Shown here piece after piece: positions 22,270-33,815 of a stretch of 64,000 nucleotides of DNA. The position numbers and the translations under genes were made by a program. Below the pieces are notes generated by a model. It did no database searches, was not told the origin of the DNA, and saw only the letters and a list, made by a program, of their open reading frames with translations. Each line of letters opens with the position of its first letter. Position 1 is the first letter of the stretch. Source of the stretch: Rhizomys pruinosus (lineage: Eukaryota; Chordata; Mammalia; Rodentia; Spalacidae); NCBI GenBank assembly GCA_009823505.1, contig VZQC01012300.1, positions 101,750 to 165,749 of the forward strand. Reading direction: 5' to 3'.

Positions 22270-22670
22270 GAAACACTGGAAGGAAAATGGACCTGAAATA
22301 GAGTAAAGGTTTGCTTTAGTGCATGAAGAGATGGTATATGGCCCTTAATAAACAGATAAAGAGAATGTGATATATACTCACAAGAATATTTTTCAACCAT
22401 TGGCAGGAAAATTAACTACAGAATATCATATTAAGCAAAATGAAAAAAGGAAAGCTAGGAAGCAAATATATTTTCTCATACTGAATTTTGTTTTTAAAAA
22501 GAAACAGGCATGAAGGTAGGAAGGAGGCCATTTAGGAAGAGGAGGAGGATGAGGGTAGGGAGGAAGGGGAGGAGGGTATGAAAATGGGTGAATATGATCC
22601 AAGTGCACTGTATGCATGTATGAAATGTCATAAAGAAACCCATTATGTTGTATAATCAATATACACTAAT
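22270..22670 (+). mobile_element. L1 ORF2 end and 3'UTR
   Basis: 22340-22440 resembles the end of L1 ORF2 (aataaacagataaagagaatgtg … ttaagcaaaatgaaa). It is followed by a G/A-rich 3'UTR and the usual 'gtatgaaatgtcataaa' ending. Confidence 0.7.
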
Positions 22671-22682
22671 GCAAGTTTTTTG

Positions 22683-22799
22683 TTTGTTTGAATCAGGGTC
22701 TCCCTGCATCCCCAGCTGTCCAGGAATTAGCTATGTAGACTAGGCTGCCTCTGCCTCTCAAATGTTGGAATGAAAGACATCCTCCACCACACCCAGGGC
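22683..22799 (-). mobile_element. B1 SINE, diverged
   Basis: 'cagggtctccctgcatcccc' to 'caccacacccagg' matches a reversed B1 with internal loss. Confidence 0.8.
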
Positions 22800-23210
22800 T
22801 GTGATGCAAATTTTTTAAGGATTTGCTTTAGGCGACTGAAGTAGGACACTGATTGTCTTCAGATTTCCTTTTCAAAGAATCCTTGACTTTTGGGGTATAA
22901 AATATGAATACTCAGAGCGAAGTTTACATATGTCCACATTCCTTGGTGCCTGCGTCCATGTCAATATTTTCTGGGCAATAAGATGTGAGGGAAAGTGATA
23001 TATACAGGTTGCAGGCCGTGCCCCTCCTTTCTGTATCTGCAGTATCCTGCCTGGGCGTCTTCTGGGACCATGTGCAGGAACGAGTCTCAGTGTTGCAGCA
23101 ACAAGGTAACACAGACAGCACCCCCAGATAAAGCCAAGAAAGTGAGCCTTTGAACCATTCAGAGCTGGAATGTTCTGTGAGAAAGAAAGAAACTCAGTTT
23201 GGTTTAACTC
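22800..23210. other. No recognisable feature
   Basis: About 410 bp with no motif or repeat I can name. Confidence 0.4.
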
Positions 23211-24429
23211 TCTTTATTTCAGGTCTCTATAGCATGGCTCCAAACTTAAATCCTGAGTAATCCCTGAGCATTTAGATTTTGGCCCATAAAAATCAATTCA
23301 AGGCAGAAGGCTGCCGTGAGCACGGACCTGCATGGGCTAAGTCCAGAGGAATCCAGGACACAAATATTCTAATACAATCTAATTTTATTAATTCCCACGC
23401 AGGTTTATTCTATAATTCTAATAGTCCTGTCCTGTTCCTAGCCTAACTCCCTAAGGCTGCTCACTTACTGGGCATGGCATTCTCTTAGCCCCTTGGAAGC
23501 GATGGAAGGGAGTTCCAAGAAGTAGTTCGATTGGCTGAAGCAGATCTTTCTTGGTCCAGGCACTGGGGCAGCTACCAGGTGAGCCAGTCTGGGCAGCGTC
23601 AGCGGCCAGCAGGGTCAGCGTGCACTTTTGGCAAACCGGTGTCACGGGGGCAGCATGTCTGGGTGTTCTGAGAAGTTCACAGCATGTGGGGGAGGGGGAT
23701 GTGAGTGAAAGCGCCACCCATTTGCACTCCTGGGCTTGAGTAGGCTGCAGCTGGGCGTGGGGTGTGCATTATGTCCCAGGTGCTAATCTCAGGGTTGTGC
23801 CTGGGGTCCCGAATTCATGGCCAGGTAGATATCTTTCTATCTGCATTCATACCCAGGTCCTGAAAGAGGGGATCCAGTTCTGGTTAACAGGTGCATGTGT
23901 TCTCGCTGCGCCTGGCCGCCTGAACACGTTCAGTCTTTGGGCTCTGCCAAGGCCCTTTGTGGCTGGCCGAGTGACTATCTTCAAGTAGCCCTGGGCTGAA
24001 GCAGGCCTCTTGCTGAGCTAAGTTTAACGATTTATATTTTCTTTAAAATTACAGCACTTCATATATTCTCTACTATTAGTTTAATCCTAACTACTCTAAT
24101 TCATATGCTAATTATGCTCCTAACAAAGGCCCACACCAGGCAGGAACCCTCAGAAGCTGCGCGCACTGGCTTGGGAAAGTGGAAGCTGATGATCCAGGGA
24201 GTGAAGGAGCAGCAAGGCCAACTTCAGGGTGGTCCCGTGTCCCCTTCCTCCTGCTGTTTAGGCCTTTGTGTCATCTACCAATTTGTTTTCAACAATCAGT
24301 TTTCAACAAGGTCAAGGCCAAGATGGTGGCCTGTCACTGATAATTCCCCAACCCAATGTAGACAAGCTTTCACAGAGACTCTCTTCCTGGGTGATTGTGG
24401 GTGATGTCAAGGTGGTAGTCAAAGAATGA
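23211..24429 (-). repeat. Possible LTR or other older repeat; otherwise featureless
   Basis: The reverse strand has a possible polyadenylation signal (AATAAA at about 23385) and a moderately GC-rich body at 23450-23990. There is no second copy in the window and no duplication, so LTR origin is only a guess. The open frames 23451-23717 and 23551-23739 overlap on opposite strands and show no motif. Confidence 0.25.
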
Positions 24430-24725
24430 GAAAGATCAGACATGGCAGTGCTGGCTTGAAGACCAGAGGACCATGGGTGACGAAGCCTTGGATCTCAACA
24501 TGAAGACAGAACTTAGGAGCTTCGTGCAGAGCAGCTTAGCAGAGCTTCTGGTGAGGAGTCATCCTGGTCAGCACCTTGATTTTCACCTTATAACTACGGA
24601 GGGAAAAGTCGTCTGCTCTGCCTCCTGGTCGTCTGATCCATAGAAAAGTGAGCTGATAAATGGCTGTGATTTTAAGTGATGTTTGTGATAATGTGCTACA
24701 GAAGGACTGGAACCTAATAGACATG
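24430..24725 (+). mobile_element. MLT1-like MaLR LTR
   Basis: 'ggcttgaagaccagagga' near its left end, and a 3' end reading 'ataaatggctgtgattttaa … gataatgtgctacagaagg … aacctaataga', which is the familiar MLT1 LTR ending. Confidence 0.65.
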
Positions 24726-25562
24726 AGTATTTATATTATTGTAGCTGTAGCTTTTGCATATGTTATAAATATTCTTTCTTGTGATTTTAGTATTTAATAC
24801 AACTTTTCTTTAAAATGAGAACAAGGCAGGTGGGAGAAAGAGTGTGAAGATTTGCCCTACCAAATGCTAACAATAGACCTTAAAGATACCTATGAGTTAT
24901 GGCCCACCTGAGACATTTTTATAACAATTGTTTATTAAACTGCGCAAAGTTACTAAACGATGATGATAGCATTGGTTCAAGAATGCAGACTACTGCTTAT
25001 GAAGGCCCAGATTTGGGGAAATGATTCAGGACTGTTTATTCTGTGTAATGATGTTATTATTGTACTAACCATAGGGGTTGTAAAGTGACTCTGTATGTTA
25101 GTTTAAATGTGTAAATATTTCTCTTATGGAATCCTTATGCATACTGGCCATGAATATTTTATTTTATGGTGTTCTTGAATTAAATCTGTTACAATCAAAG
25201 AAGGTATTTGAACTTGGCAACTATTAATATACTGAATCCACTGGGCATGGAATTGCTAACTAATAATAACAGCGAAATATAGACATAAAGCCTGGAGCCT
25301 TAAGAAGGCCACTCTACTGGCTCCAGAAACATTCTAACAGATGTGCGATGAATGGTGCCAAGTAAATAAGACCTAATTTGTACAAGCATCCACAAGATGG
25401 CATTTGAACACTAATGTATTTAAACTTTGAGACATTATGGTAACTCACACTCGAGCTTGAATTAGTCTCATTCCCTCTGATTTCCCGTCAGATCTCCAGG
25501 GTTATTTCCTCTCTAGCCGAAAAGTAATGAAACTTCTGATTTATCAACTTCGTTTCTCTTGT
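24726..25562. other. AT-rich DNA, nothing recognised
   Basis: About 840 bp without open frames or repeat signatures that I can identify. Confidence 0.4.
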
Positions 25563-26160
25563 GATAATTAATCTTATGTGTTAACTTGACTAGGCCATAG
25601 GATGTTCAGAAATGTAATCAAACATTTTGTAGGGGGTGTTTCCAGATGAGATTAGCTTGTCAATTGGTAGACCAAGGGAAAGAAACACTGCCTTCTCTAA
25701 CACAGCTGGGCCTCATGCAGTCAGTTGAAAGCTTGAACACAGCAAAAGGCTGACTTCCCCTGAGCAAAGTGATCTTCCTGTCCAAGTGGTCTTCTAAATA
25801 ACTTCACGACAGCCTGCCAGCCTTTGGGCTCAAACTAGAACATCGGTTCTGCAGGTTTTGGAATTTTCCAGCCTCCAAAATAGCCAGAGTCAATTCCTCA
25901 TAATAAAATAAATCCATTTACACAGATACATAGACACCCACACACATTTACACATGCACACTGGCACACTACACACACCCACAGACACATGCACACATAC
26001 ACTGATACACTATAAACTCATATACACACAGTCACATACAGACATACCCATACATGCGCACTGACACGCTACACACAGAGGCACGGACACACATATACAC
26101 AGGCACAGACACATACATACACATATGGATTTCTCTTTCTCTGTAGAAACATGACTAATA
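25563..26160 (+). mobile_element. Ancient eutherian interspersed repeat
   Basis: The start 'taatcttatgtgttaacttgactaggccatag' and the end 'tttctctgtagaaacatgactaata' match a repeat common to human and rodent genomes. I do not name its family with certainty. A CA-rich expansion (25917-26130) splits it near the 3' end. Confidence 0.6.
25917..26130. repeat. Impure (CA)n-rich minisatellite-like stretch
   Basis: About 210 bp of 'acacacatttacac / gacacacatgcacac' type units with internal periodic 'actgacac-gctacaca' blocks. Confidence 0.85.
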
Positions 26161-26687
26161 AATCTCTCAATCTGTTCATTCATTCATTGATTGACTCTCC
26201 TCACTCTAATGAAAGTTCTATAAATATAGTAAATTTGCTTTGTTTGTTGTTATATACCCAGTGTCTAGACGTGCCCTTCCTAATTGTGGGATTATTTAGT
26301 GAATTAAAAACACCTTGCCGCAGTGCGGATGAGGTGCTTAAGGATGTGAAGGAAACATATCCATCAACCTTAGAAAACAACATCCACTTGAGTGAGGAGT
26401 GAAATGGGATCATATTTCATGTGGAAAGGAGACTTGCAGAAACATTCTAAGAAAGCCAAGCCATGCCTCTACTAATGAAAGGCTGTTAATGTAAGTGCTG
26501 AAAGGGTGAGATGATTCATCAGTTCAAAATATTGTTTATAGGTACTTGTAAATGACATGTGTTGACTTAAAAAGTTGAGATTCTCACACGGAGGTTTGGC
26601 CAACACTGAAGTATGCAGCCGTGCGTTTTGTTACTCTAGAGCTCTGCAGGCCATTCGGGACACTCAGCTGCATGCCTCATGAGGGGC
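26161..26687. other. No recognisable feature
   Basis: The plus-strand frame 26151-26402 (83 codons) has no known motif and lies in unique-looking sequence; I would not call it a gene. Confidence 0.4.
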
Positions 26688-26815
26688 TGGGGATGTCGCT
26701 CCCCGGTAGAGCACTTTCTCAGGATGCACAGCCCTTGGTTTGGATTGCCACTGTTACCACAGAGAGAGAAGAAAGGCAAAGAATATTCTGTCAATTATTA
26801 GAAAGAGACAGAAGA
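26688..26815 (+). mobile_element. ID-like SINE
   Basis: 'ggggctggggatgtcgctc … ggtagagcac … cttggtttggattgcc' is a diverged ID head with both polymerase III box regions. An A/G-rich tail follows. Confidence 0.7.
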
Positions 26816-27204
26816 CAGAAATAAAAAGAGTAGGCCCCTCCCCAGTTGTCTGACCATTAAGATGGAGACATGGATTTGGCTAAAATTTGGGAGTCACTGT
26901 GACCCAAGAGTGAGTGGGAACATGTATGTCTATCAATCCACTTAATTATCTGACAGTCCAGCATATTTTATACATAATTATGTAGTTTCATTCTCTTCCT
27001 TGACATATCACCTATTTCTGTGTGATCATATATAGATCTGTATCATTCTGTTCATCATCATAATTTAAAGGAATGATTGGTCCCTATTTTTCATGATGTT
27101 TAACACACTTATTGTACCACTGAATTACACTTGGTAGCAGCACCAATCAAGAGGGATACTGGTTTGACGTTTTTCTTTACAGTTTCTTCCCCAACTCTAG
27201 AATT
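26816..27204. other. No recognisable feature
   Basis: AT-rich, no open frame of note. Confidence 0.4.
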
Positions 27205-28425
27205 ATAGAGATATAGTTGGCAAATAAAAATTAAGATAGGAAAGGTGCATTGATCTATGAATCATGAATACATTGTGAAATGGCAAACAAAATAAAATCC
27301 AGGTGAGCACACCCACCACCATCTCACAGACCTGTCCTTTAATTCTGGGAATGGAGCACCGGACTACACAAGCACTATACCATTGAACTGTTTCCCATCT
27401 TCTTGCTTTTTAATGCTGAGAACTTATAAGATCCATTGTTAACAAATGTAATGAATGTAACACATCTTACTAATGAGACACCACACTGTCCATCCCCAGC
27501 ATTTACTCCTGTAACTGGGAGTTTGTGACCCTGACAAGCATCTCCTATTCCCACTCCACTCCACTTCAGTCCCCAGTAACTACTCTGCTGTTTGTGAGTT
27601 CACCAAATAGCTTAGCTTGTTTTATTTAGCACATTCTCCAGTTTTGCCTGTGTTATGAAACCAAATCAAGAATTACTTCTGCTTACTGACCAAATAATAT
27701 TCCATTGTGACATGTGTATGCCACGTTTCCATTACCCATTTTTCTTTAGTCAATGGGTTTGGGTTTTTGATTATTGTCCTAACACTGCATTGAACAAGGG
27801 TGTGCTGGGGACCCTTCGTCACACTGTTTTAATTTCCTTTGGTTAGACACCTAGAGATAGGGATGCTGGCTCACATGGCAGTTCCATTTTCAATACTTTG
27901 TGGTAATCACATGATGTTTTTCCACAATGATGGAACCAACTTAAACAACTTCCAACACCTAGAGGAGCTGCCTTCGCTGCTCAGCCTTGACAGCATTTTT
28001 CAGCTCATTTTTGATAATAGTCTTAGCAGGTGTAAAGTGATATTGCTTCATGGTTCGGGTTTGAATATCCTTGAAGTAGTGACCATGGGTATATTTTAAT
28101 TTTTCTGTTGGCTACCTTTATGTGTTCTCTAGAAAAAAATCTCTCTTCAGGTCACTTGCCCATTCCAACTCTGACCATTTTGTTCTTGCTGTTGAGTTGC
28201 ATGAACATCCCACACTTGGGTCTTCTGGAACCTTGTCAGAGATAACTTACATTACTTGATACCAGTGCCATGCTGTTCTCATTCCTAGAGTTTTGGAATG
28301 CAGTTTGAATGAGAGACTATTAAGACTCCAGTGTCTCTGTCTCCTTCTACTTAACATTACTTCAATAAGTTGGAGCCTTTGTTATTTCATTAGAATTTTG
28401 GGCTTTGAAAAAATAGGGGTGAGCT
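27205..28425 (-). mobile_element. Ancient L1M, ORF2 end and 3'UTR
   Basis: In antisense it follows the mammalian L1 3' region: 'tggcaaataaaaatt' (3'UTR end), 'tacattgtgaaatg', 'aataatattccattgt' (27,690), 'ttggttagacacctagagatagggatgctgg', and 'ataccagtgccatgctgtt' (28,260). Divergence is high and several blocks are missing, so it predates the muroid radiation. Confidence 0.8.
27305..27400 (-). mobile_element. Possible B4/ID-related SINE fragment inside L1M
   Basis: 'ctgggaatggagcaccgg…caagcactataccattgaac' resembles the reversed tRNA-like head of B4 or ID elements. It interrupts the L1M 3'UTR. Confidence 0.4.
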
Positions 28426-28474
28426 GGGGAGCGAATATGATCAAATTAACCTTGTATGAAATTCTTAAAAAATA
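28426..28474 (+). mobile_element. Short L1 3' end
   Basis: 'gaatatgatcaaattaacc…tatgaaattcttaaaaaata' is an L1 3'-terminal ending, as at 34,866-34,905. Confidence 0.55.
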
Positions 28475-28722
28475 GGGCTGGAGAGATGGCCTAGCGGTTA
28501 AGAGCGCCGACCGCTCTTACAGAGGACCCGAGTTTGATCCCCAGCACCCACATGGCGGCTGAGAACCGTCTGAAACTCCAATTCCAGGAGAACTCCAGTT
28601 CCAGGGGAATCCAAGACCCTCTTCTGACCTCCGCGGCATTGCACGACACGGGTGCACAAACTTGCATGCAGACAGTACATTCATACACATACAGAAATAA
28701 ATAAAATTTATATATAAAAAAA
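28475..28722 (+). mobile_element. B2 SINE, long form
   Basis: Complete copy with the duplicated 'actccagttccaggg' block. The exact 17-bp duplication 'gaaattcttaaaaaata' lies at 28458-28474 and 28723-28739. Conserved CpGs suggest a fairly young insertion. Confidence 0.95.
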
Positions 28723-28774
28723 GAAATTCTTAAAAAATATTTCTGGTGACAATTGCCTTTGGGATTTTGATAAT

Positions 28775-28900
28775 TGTGACGGTGAATATTGATTGTCAAC
28801 TTGATTGGATCTGGAATCAAGTGAGGGACGGGCCTCTGTGCATGTGGAGGAGGGCGTTCTAGAAGGATTAACTGAGGGGGTGAGGACTCTGGATGAGAAG
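28775..28900 (+). mobile_element. MaLR LTR fragment (MT-type, 5' part)
   Basis: 'gattgtcaacttgattggatctggaatcaagtga … gggcctctgtgcatg' matches the start of the family seen at 42,410. Confidence 0.5.
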
Positions 28901-29318
28901 CTAGGATATGAAGTCTCCTCAGAGTTGGCAGCTGGGGCTGCACCTCTGCAGGGGAACCACAAACCTTTTTAAGTGTTTCCCTCTGCAGGGTGCGGAGTAC
29001 ACAGCTGATGTCATTCCATCCTTAAAATTTGACATCCTATGCATGATGTCTTCCAACAGAGTTGGCAGTTCCAGGCTGTCTCTGACCACTGACAGTTGAA
29101 CCAGGATTCTGGTGAACTGGGCCAAGATTCCCTCTGTCTACTCCTTGTCTCACTCAGACCACAATGCTTTTAGCTTTGAACTTTGATGGCTACACTACCT
29201 GAGTTCTGAGAACCTGGTTTTCTCTGACATTTCCCTGAGAGTTGTTCTCCTAGTCCATTTTCTGATGCTGGTAGACATGAAGGTCCACATGATCACCTTA
29301 CATGGTATGCAATTCCCT
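28901..29318. other. No recognisable feature
   Basis: Unique-looking sequence. Overlapping frames on both strands carry no motif. Confidence 0.4.
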
Positions 29319-29440
29319 TCCTTCCTTCCTTCCTTCCTTCCTTCCTTCCTTCCTTCCTTCCTTCCCTCCTTCCTTCCTTCTCTTTTTCATTCTTTCTTTC
29401 CTCCCTCCCTTCTTTCATTCTCTTCTCTTCTCTTCTTCTT
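29319..29440. repeat. (CCTT)n microsatellite, partly degenerate
   Basis: About 50 bp of clean cttc units, then mixed C/T sequence up to the B2 that follows. Confidence 0.95.
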
Positions 29441-29644
29441 CTTTTCATGTGTATGAGTGTATTGCCTGCAAATATGTAAGAGCACCTGTGTTGTTCAATG
29501 CCCAAGGAGGTCAGAAGAGAGCTTTGGGTTCTCTTGGAACTAGATTTACTGACAGCTGTTAGCCACATGTGGGTGTTGGGAATTGAACCCAGGTCCTCCG
29601 CAAGAGCAGCCAATGCTCTTAGCTGCTGAGACATCTCTCCAGCC
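29441..29644 (-). mobile_element. B2 SINE
   Basis: Minus-strand copy from 'catgtgtatgagtgta' to 'gagacatctctccagcc'. It is moderately diverged. Confidence 0.9.
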
Positions 29645-29657
29645 TCCCTCCATTTAT

Positions 29658-29760
29658 TTATTTTTTTATTTTTTGGTCATTTCAAGATAGGGTCTCCCTG
29701 TAGCCCCAGCTGTCCTGGAACTCACTCTTTAGACCAGGCTGGCCTTGAACTCACAAAGAG
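29658..29760 (-). mobile_element. B1 SINE, truncated
   Basis: 'agatagggtctccctgtagcccc' to 'ccttgaactcacaaagag'; the RNA 5' half is missing. Confidence 0.9.
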
Positions 29761-30125
29761 AAAGTTTAACTAGAATCTGATCTAGAAGGACCCATAGCCT
29801 TCCAGAGCCTTCAGCCCAGCCCATGGTGCTGAGCGGCCCACACCCACCCACAGCCTGCTAGTGACAAGACCATCAAAGAACATGGGGGAGCCTGAACAGC
29901 ACACTTACCTTTATAACCCATAAGCATAAAAGCTTCATATTATAAATTAAGTATTTTAGAATTTTTTATGCCTTTGGACTTGAATCTTCAGATTTTATTT
30001 TCTGAGGAGGAATTCATAACACTGGTATAAGCATCATTAATAAACTGTTCCAGACCAAAGTGTAGGATGCAGATTCCTTGTTATTTTACCAAGCTGTCAT
30101 CATCTCAAAATTTATAAAGATAGCA
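29761..30125. other. No recognisable feature
   Basis: No repeat or open frame that I can identify. Confidence 0.4.
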
Positions 30126-30126
30126 G

Positions 30127-30178
<52 letters not shown>
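30126..30178. repeat. (TATC)n microsatellite
   Basis: About 13 uninterrupted tetranucleotide units. A purine-rich (GA) stretch follows at 30185-30290. Confidence 0.95.
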
Positions 30179-30179
<1 letters not shown>

Positions 30180-30290
30180 CAGTATATATGGAGAGAGATT
30201 AAAGCAGAGACAGAAACACACAGAGAAAGAGCTAGGCACACACACTGAGGGAGAGAGAGTGAGCGAGCGAGTGAGCGAAAGAGCAAGTGT

Positions 30291-30891
30291 TGGTTCTCAT
30301 TATTTGTGATGGTCTTGTTCTCTAAGGCAGCAGCAGACACTGAGCAGTTTGAGCCACTGCTCCTATGGGAGGTTGGGGGGGGCGGTGCAAATGCTCCTGG
30401 AACCTCTGGTCTCAGCTTCTGTGGATGGTCAACACCTAAGTTGCTTAGAAACACTATACTTAATGGATATTGCTGATTCAATTACATTGAATTAATAACA
30501 AAAAAACACAAAAATGCAAAAAAGTTGCACCAAATACACTGCACATGGACATGCATATTATAGCCAAAACAAGAAGACAGCTTCATTGGTTCCATCTGAG
30601 AACATAACCCTTGTGATTCTTTTTTTTTAATTTTTATTTTCCCATTCTGCACGTATGTAAATGGCTGTAAAAGCGCCATGAGCTCTGACTGACTGACAAA
30701 TGCATTCTTGTGAACAGGTGAATTCACAAATACAGAATCTTCACATAAGAAGGATCAACCATATGGCAGAATTTTATTCCTATTTGCAACAGAACCCTAA
30801 CTGTGGACTGAAACCTCAGATAAGATGGTCATGAAATAGTATTAAAGAACACCAAGCAGGTCTGGGTGTGTGATACCTTACCATCGTTCTG
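30291..30891. other. No recognisable feature
   Basis: About 600 bp, unique-looking. The minus-strand frame 30179-30481 is a low-complexity artefact of the adjoining microsatellite. Confidence 0.4.
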
Positions 30892-31112
30892 TTTTTTATT
30901 TTTTATTTTTATTTTTATTTTTATTTTTTTATGTGTATAAGTATATTGTTTGCGTGTAGGGTAGGTCCACCCATGTCATGCAATGCCCACATAGGTCAGA
31001 AGAGGGCGTTGGATCCCCAGGAACTGGAGTTATGGATGGTGCTAGGAATTGAACCTGGGTCCTCTGCAAAAGTAGTCAGTGCTCTTAACTGCTGAGCCAT
31101 TTCTCCAGCCCA
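30892..31112 (-). mobile_element. B2 SINE
   Basis: The AT tail (tttttattttt) is at the left and the head 'gagccatttctccagcc' at the right. A near-perfect duplication (cttaccatcgttct / cttaccatggttct) lies at about 30875 and 31114. Confidence 0.9.
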
Positions 31113-31187
31113 ACTTACCATGGTTCTTGATGGGAAGATTTAACATAAGATGTTATTCCAATCAGAATTCAAATGACAACTTGATAA

Positions 31188-31231
31188 AAAATATTCTCTC
31201 TCTGTCTCTGTCTCTCATAAGAACGTATGTC

Positions 31232-31278
<47 letters not shown>
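31188..31278. repeat. (CT)n microsatellite
   Basis: Two blocks of ctctct units around 'ataagaacgtatgtccag'. 'cataagaac' recurs on both sides, so the array may have duplicated. Confidence 0.95.
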
Positions 31279-31282
<4 letters not shown>

Positions 31283-31581
31283 GAACATGTGTTCAACTAT
31301 GTGCACCTGAATCGGTTACTTTTCTGTCGCTGTTGTAAAGCAAGCACCATGATGACCAAGGCAACTTAGAGAAGGAAGAGTTTATTTGGCTTGTGGTTCC
31401 AGAGGGATAACAGTCTGTCATGGTGGGCAGGCACGGCAGTGGAGGTGGCCAGAGGAGGAGGCCGAGCCATCACATCCTCAAGCAGGCACAGGAGGAAGAG
31501 AGAGCCAGAATGGAAATGGGCAAAGCCCCGGGTGACATGCTTCCTCCAGCACGGCCACACCTCCTAAAGATTCCATGACCT

Positions 31582-31790
31582 GGGGGGGCTAAAGAAATGG
31601 CTCAGTGGGTAAGAGCACTGGATAATGGTGGAGAGGACCCAGGCTCAGTTCCCAACACCCACATGGCAGCCAACAAACATTTGCAACTCTAGTACCAGGA
31701 GATCTGACCTTTGTGGGCACTGCACACACATGGTGCACGGACATATATGCAGGCAAACACTTATACAAACACATAATAAAAATAAATTTA
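31582..31790 (+). mobile_element. B2 SINE inside MaLR LTR
   Basis: Head 'ggctaaagaaatggctcagtggg', short-form body, tail 'aataaaaataaattta'. The left duplication is aaagattccatgacct (31566-31581). The right copy begins at 31791 and is cut after 8 bases by the L1, resuming at 32763. Confidence 0.85.
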
Positions 31791-31798
31791 AAAGATTC

Positions 31799-32755
31799 TT
31801 CCATCTTCTGGGGTCTTCCTCAATCTCTTTCTTTAAAAATTTAAAGTTTTCCTTGTAGAGATCTTTAACGTCTTATTTTGATAAGTTTATTTTGACATTT
31901 TTTTGAGGCTATTGTGAAAGGGAATGTTCTTCTCCAAATGATTGTTATTAGCATATAGAAAGGTTACTGACTTTTGTAGATTAATTTTGTAACCTGCCAC
32001 TTTACTCAAAGTATTAATCATTTCTCAGAGTTTTCTGGTGGTATTTTTGGAATCTCTTAGGTATAATTTCATATCATCTGCCAAAAGGAATAGTTTGACC
32101 TCTTCTTTTCCAATTAGTACTCCTTTAATTTCCTTCTCTTATCTTATTGTTCTAGAAAAGGTTTCAATCACTATGTTAAAAACTAGTAGAGTTAGTGGAC
32201 AGCCTTTCTGGGTTCCTGATTTTAAGGGGAATGCTTCCAATTTTTCTCCATTTAGAATGATGTTGGCTGTGGGCTTGTTGTATATAGCTTTAATTATGTT
32301 GAGGTATGTTCCCTCAGGCTCCTAGGACTCTGCTCATATGAATCTACAGCAATGGTGTTAGCATGCACAAGACCCATGCAAGCTCAAGCAGACAAATCCC
32401 AGCATGGAAATGAAGAAATGGGCAGCAGAACCCAAACTTGGCTGAAGAAATAGTCACAGCTGATTACCGTTGGGTGAGGAAGAACTGTCTTTCTTAAAGT
32501 GAGGGACTCTGGATAGGCTGACGAGCTCAGCGGATGAACTTGCACTCAGGAATAGCTGGAGGGAATCATTTGGCACATAAACAGTGCACTTCTATACTTA
32601 GCTAAAAGGATAGCACACAATAGGCCTTAACACAAATGACAGAATTTATCAATTCCAGTGGGGAGGTGGGCTGTGGGAGGGTCCCAAGGGAGAAGGGGGT
32701 ATAAGAGTGATTAAGGCTGATTGAAATGCTATGTATGAAATACACAAAATTCAAT
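31799..32755 (+). mobile_element. L1 with 5' inversion (twin-primed)
   Basis: 31799 to about 32314 is ORF2 in antisense (the RT segment, as at 50,640-51,160). About 32315-32755 is the 3'UTR in sense, with the normal L1 ending. 'aagattc' flanks both sides (31792-31798, 32756-32762). This head-to-head arrangement is what twin priming during target-primed reverse transcription gives. Confidence 0.85.
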
Positions 32756-32859
32756 AAGATTCTGTGACTTTACCCCAAACAGTGCTACCAACTGACCAAG
32801 TGTTCAAATACTTGGAGCCTGTGGGGGACATTCTCCTTCAAACTGCTACATTCATGCAG

Positions 32860-33105
32860 AGGCCAGGCAGTGAGGTCTGGTGTCTCCTCTCTCACTCTGC
32901 CCCTTATTACCTTGAGTCAGGGTCTCTCCCTGAACGTGGAGTTTAGTGCTCTTCCTGTCTCCACCTCCCCTCTCCCCACAGTGCTAGGGTTGCAGGTGGG
33001 TTCCATCCGCTATGCTCAGTTTTTACTTTGGCACTGAGACTCTGAACTCAGGTTCTCAGGTTTGTACAGCAAGCAGTCTTCTCCACCAAGCCATCTCCTC
33101 AACCC
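32860..33105 (-). mobile_element. B4 SINE
   Basis: Reversed B4: 'gtgctagggttgcagg', a middle spacer, 'gaactcaggttctcagg', and the tRNA-like head 'ccaccaagccatctcctcaaccc'. Confidence 0.65.
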
Positions 33106-33179
33106 AGGAGTTCCACTTGATAGTGAAATTTTTATCAAAGTTTCTATGTAAAGATAGATATGCACAGATTGCTCATGAT

Positions 33180-33815
33180 TTTTAGAGAAAAATAGAACAT
33201 TAAATTTTCTACAAAAGTATTACAAAGCAAAATAATGTAGCCAAGATATAGGAATAAAAAGGAAAGAGTTTGGAAACAGATCTGTGGGGTTTTACCATGA
33301 GACCACAGTGGGATTCAGCCAGGCAGACCTCACACCATATATACAAAAATGTAAGCTTAAGATGAAGGGGGAGTTTTGGGGTTTTGACCTTTTAATTTAC
33401 AGATATTTTAAAAGAAAACTTAGGATTTGTGTTTTATGATCTTGGGTGGTGCAAACCTGTAGTAAACCCAGAATCCATTAGAAGGTGACTAACTAAAAAT
33501 TAAATTTCTTGATTTCAGAATAAAAAGACAAAAGAAAATGCTAAAATACAACTCTGGGAAATTACACATTTGAACACATGTGTCAGACTAAGTGTTAATT
33601 TTCTTCAGCTTCTACAAACTCAAACAGAAAGACAACTCAAGAGGACAAGGGAATCCACAGAAGAGAGAATGCATAGAAATGAACAAGTACACAACTGAGC
33701 ACACTCACAGAAAGGCAGATAACACTAGCAATAAGATGATGTTACGCCCAAAACAGCAAAGAAAATAAAAAATGACAGCAGTTGCCAGTGCTCCCTGAAA
33801 TGGGGGGAATGAGGT
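33180..33815 (+). mobile_element. Probable old L1 ORF2 fragment
   Basis: A-rich on the plus strand. Parts such as 33690-33815 resemble the L1 ORF2 3' half in sense. Too diverged for a firm call. Confidence 0.4.

Larger units (their letters stand above)
31305..32855 (-). mobile_element. MaLR LTR (MT-type), split by nested B2 and L1
   Basis: 31305-31581 reads the 3' half of the family in reverse (ctgtcgctgttgtaaag … agtttatttggct … cacggccacacctcctaaag). It resumes at 32763 (tgtgactttaccccaaacag … ccttcaaactgctaca). The interruption is a B2 and then an L1. Confidence 0.75.

Noticed and set aside
26688..26760. Possible tRNA gene
   Set aside because: Polymerase III boxes are there, but the sequence is an ID-like SINE with an A-rich tail and cannot fold as a proper cloverleaf as far as I can tell.
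28491..28943. 150-codon minus-strand frame, and similar 60-80 codon frames at 38227, 52003, 59011
   Set aside because: Recurring translation of the B2 SINE (CMQVCAPVSCNAAEVRRG), not genes.
30126..31278. Tandem arrays considered as CRISPR or satellite
   Set aside because: Simple microsatellites with no unique spacers.
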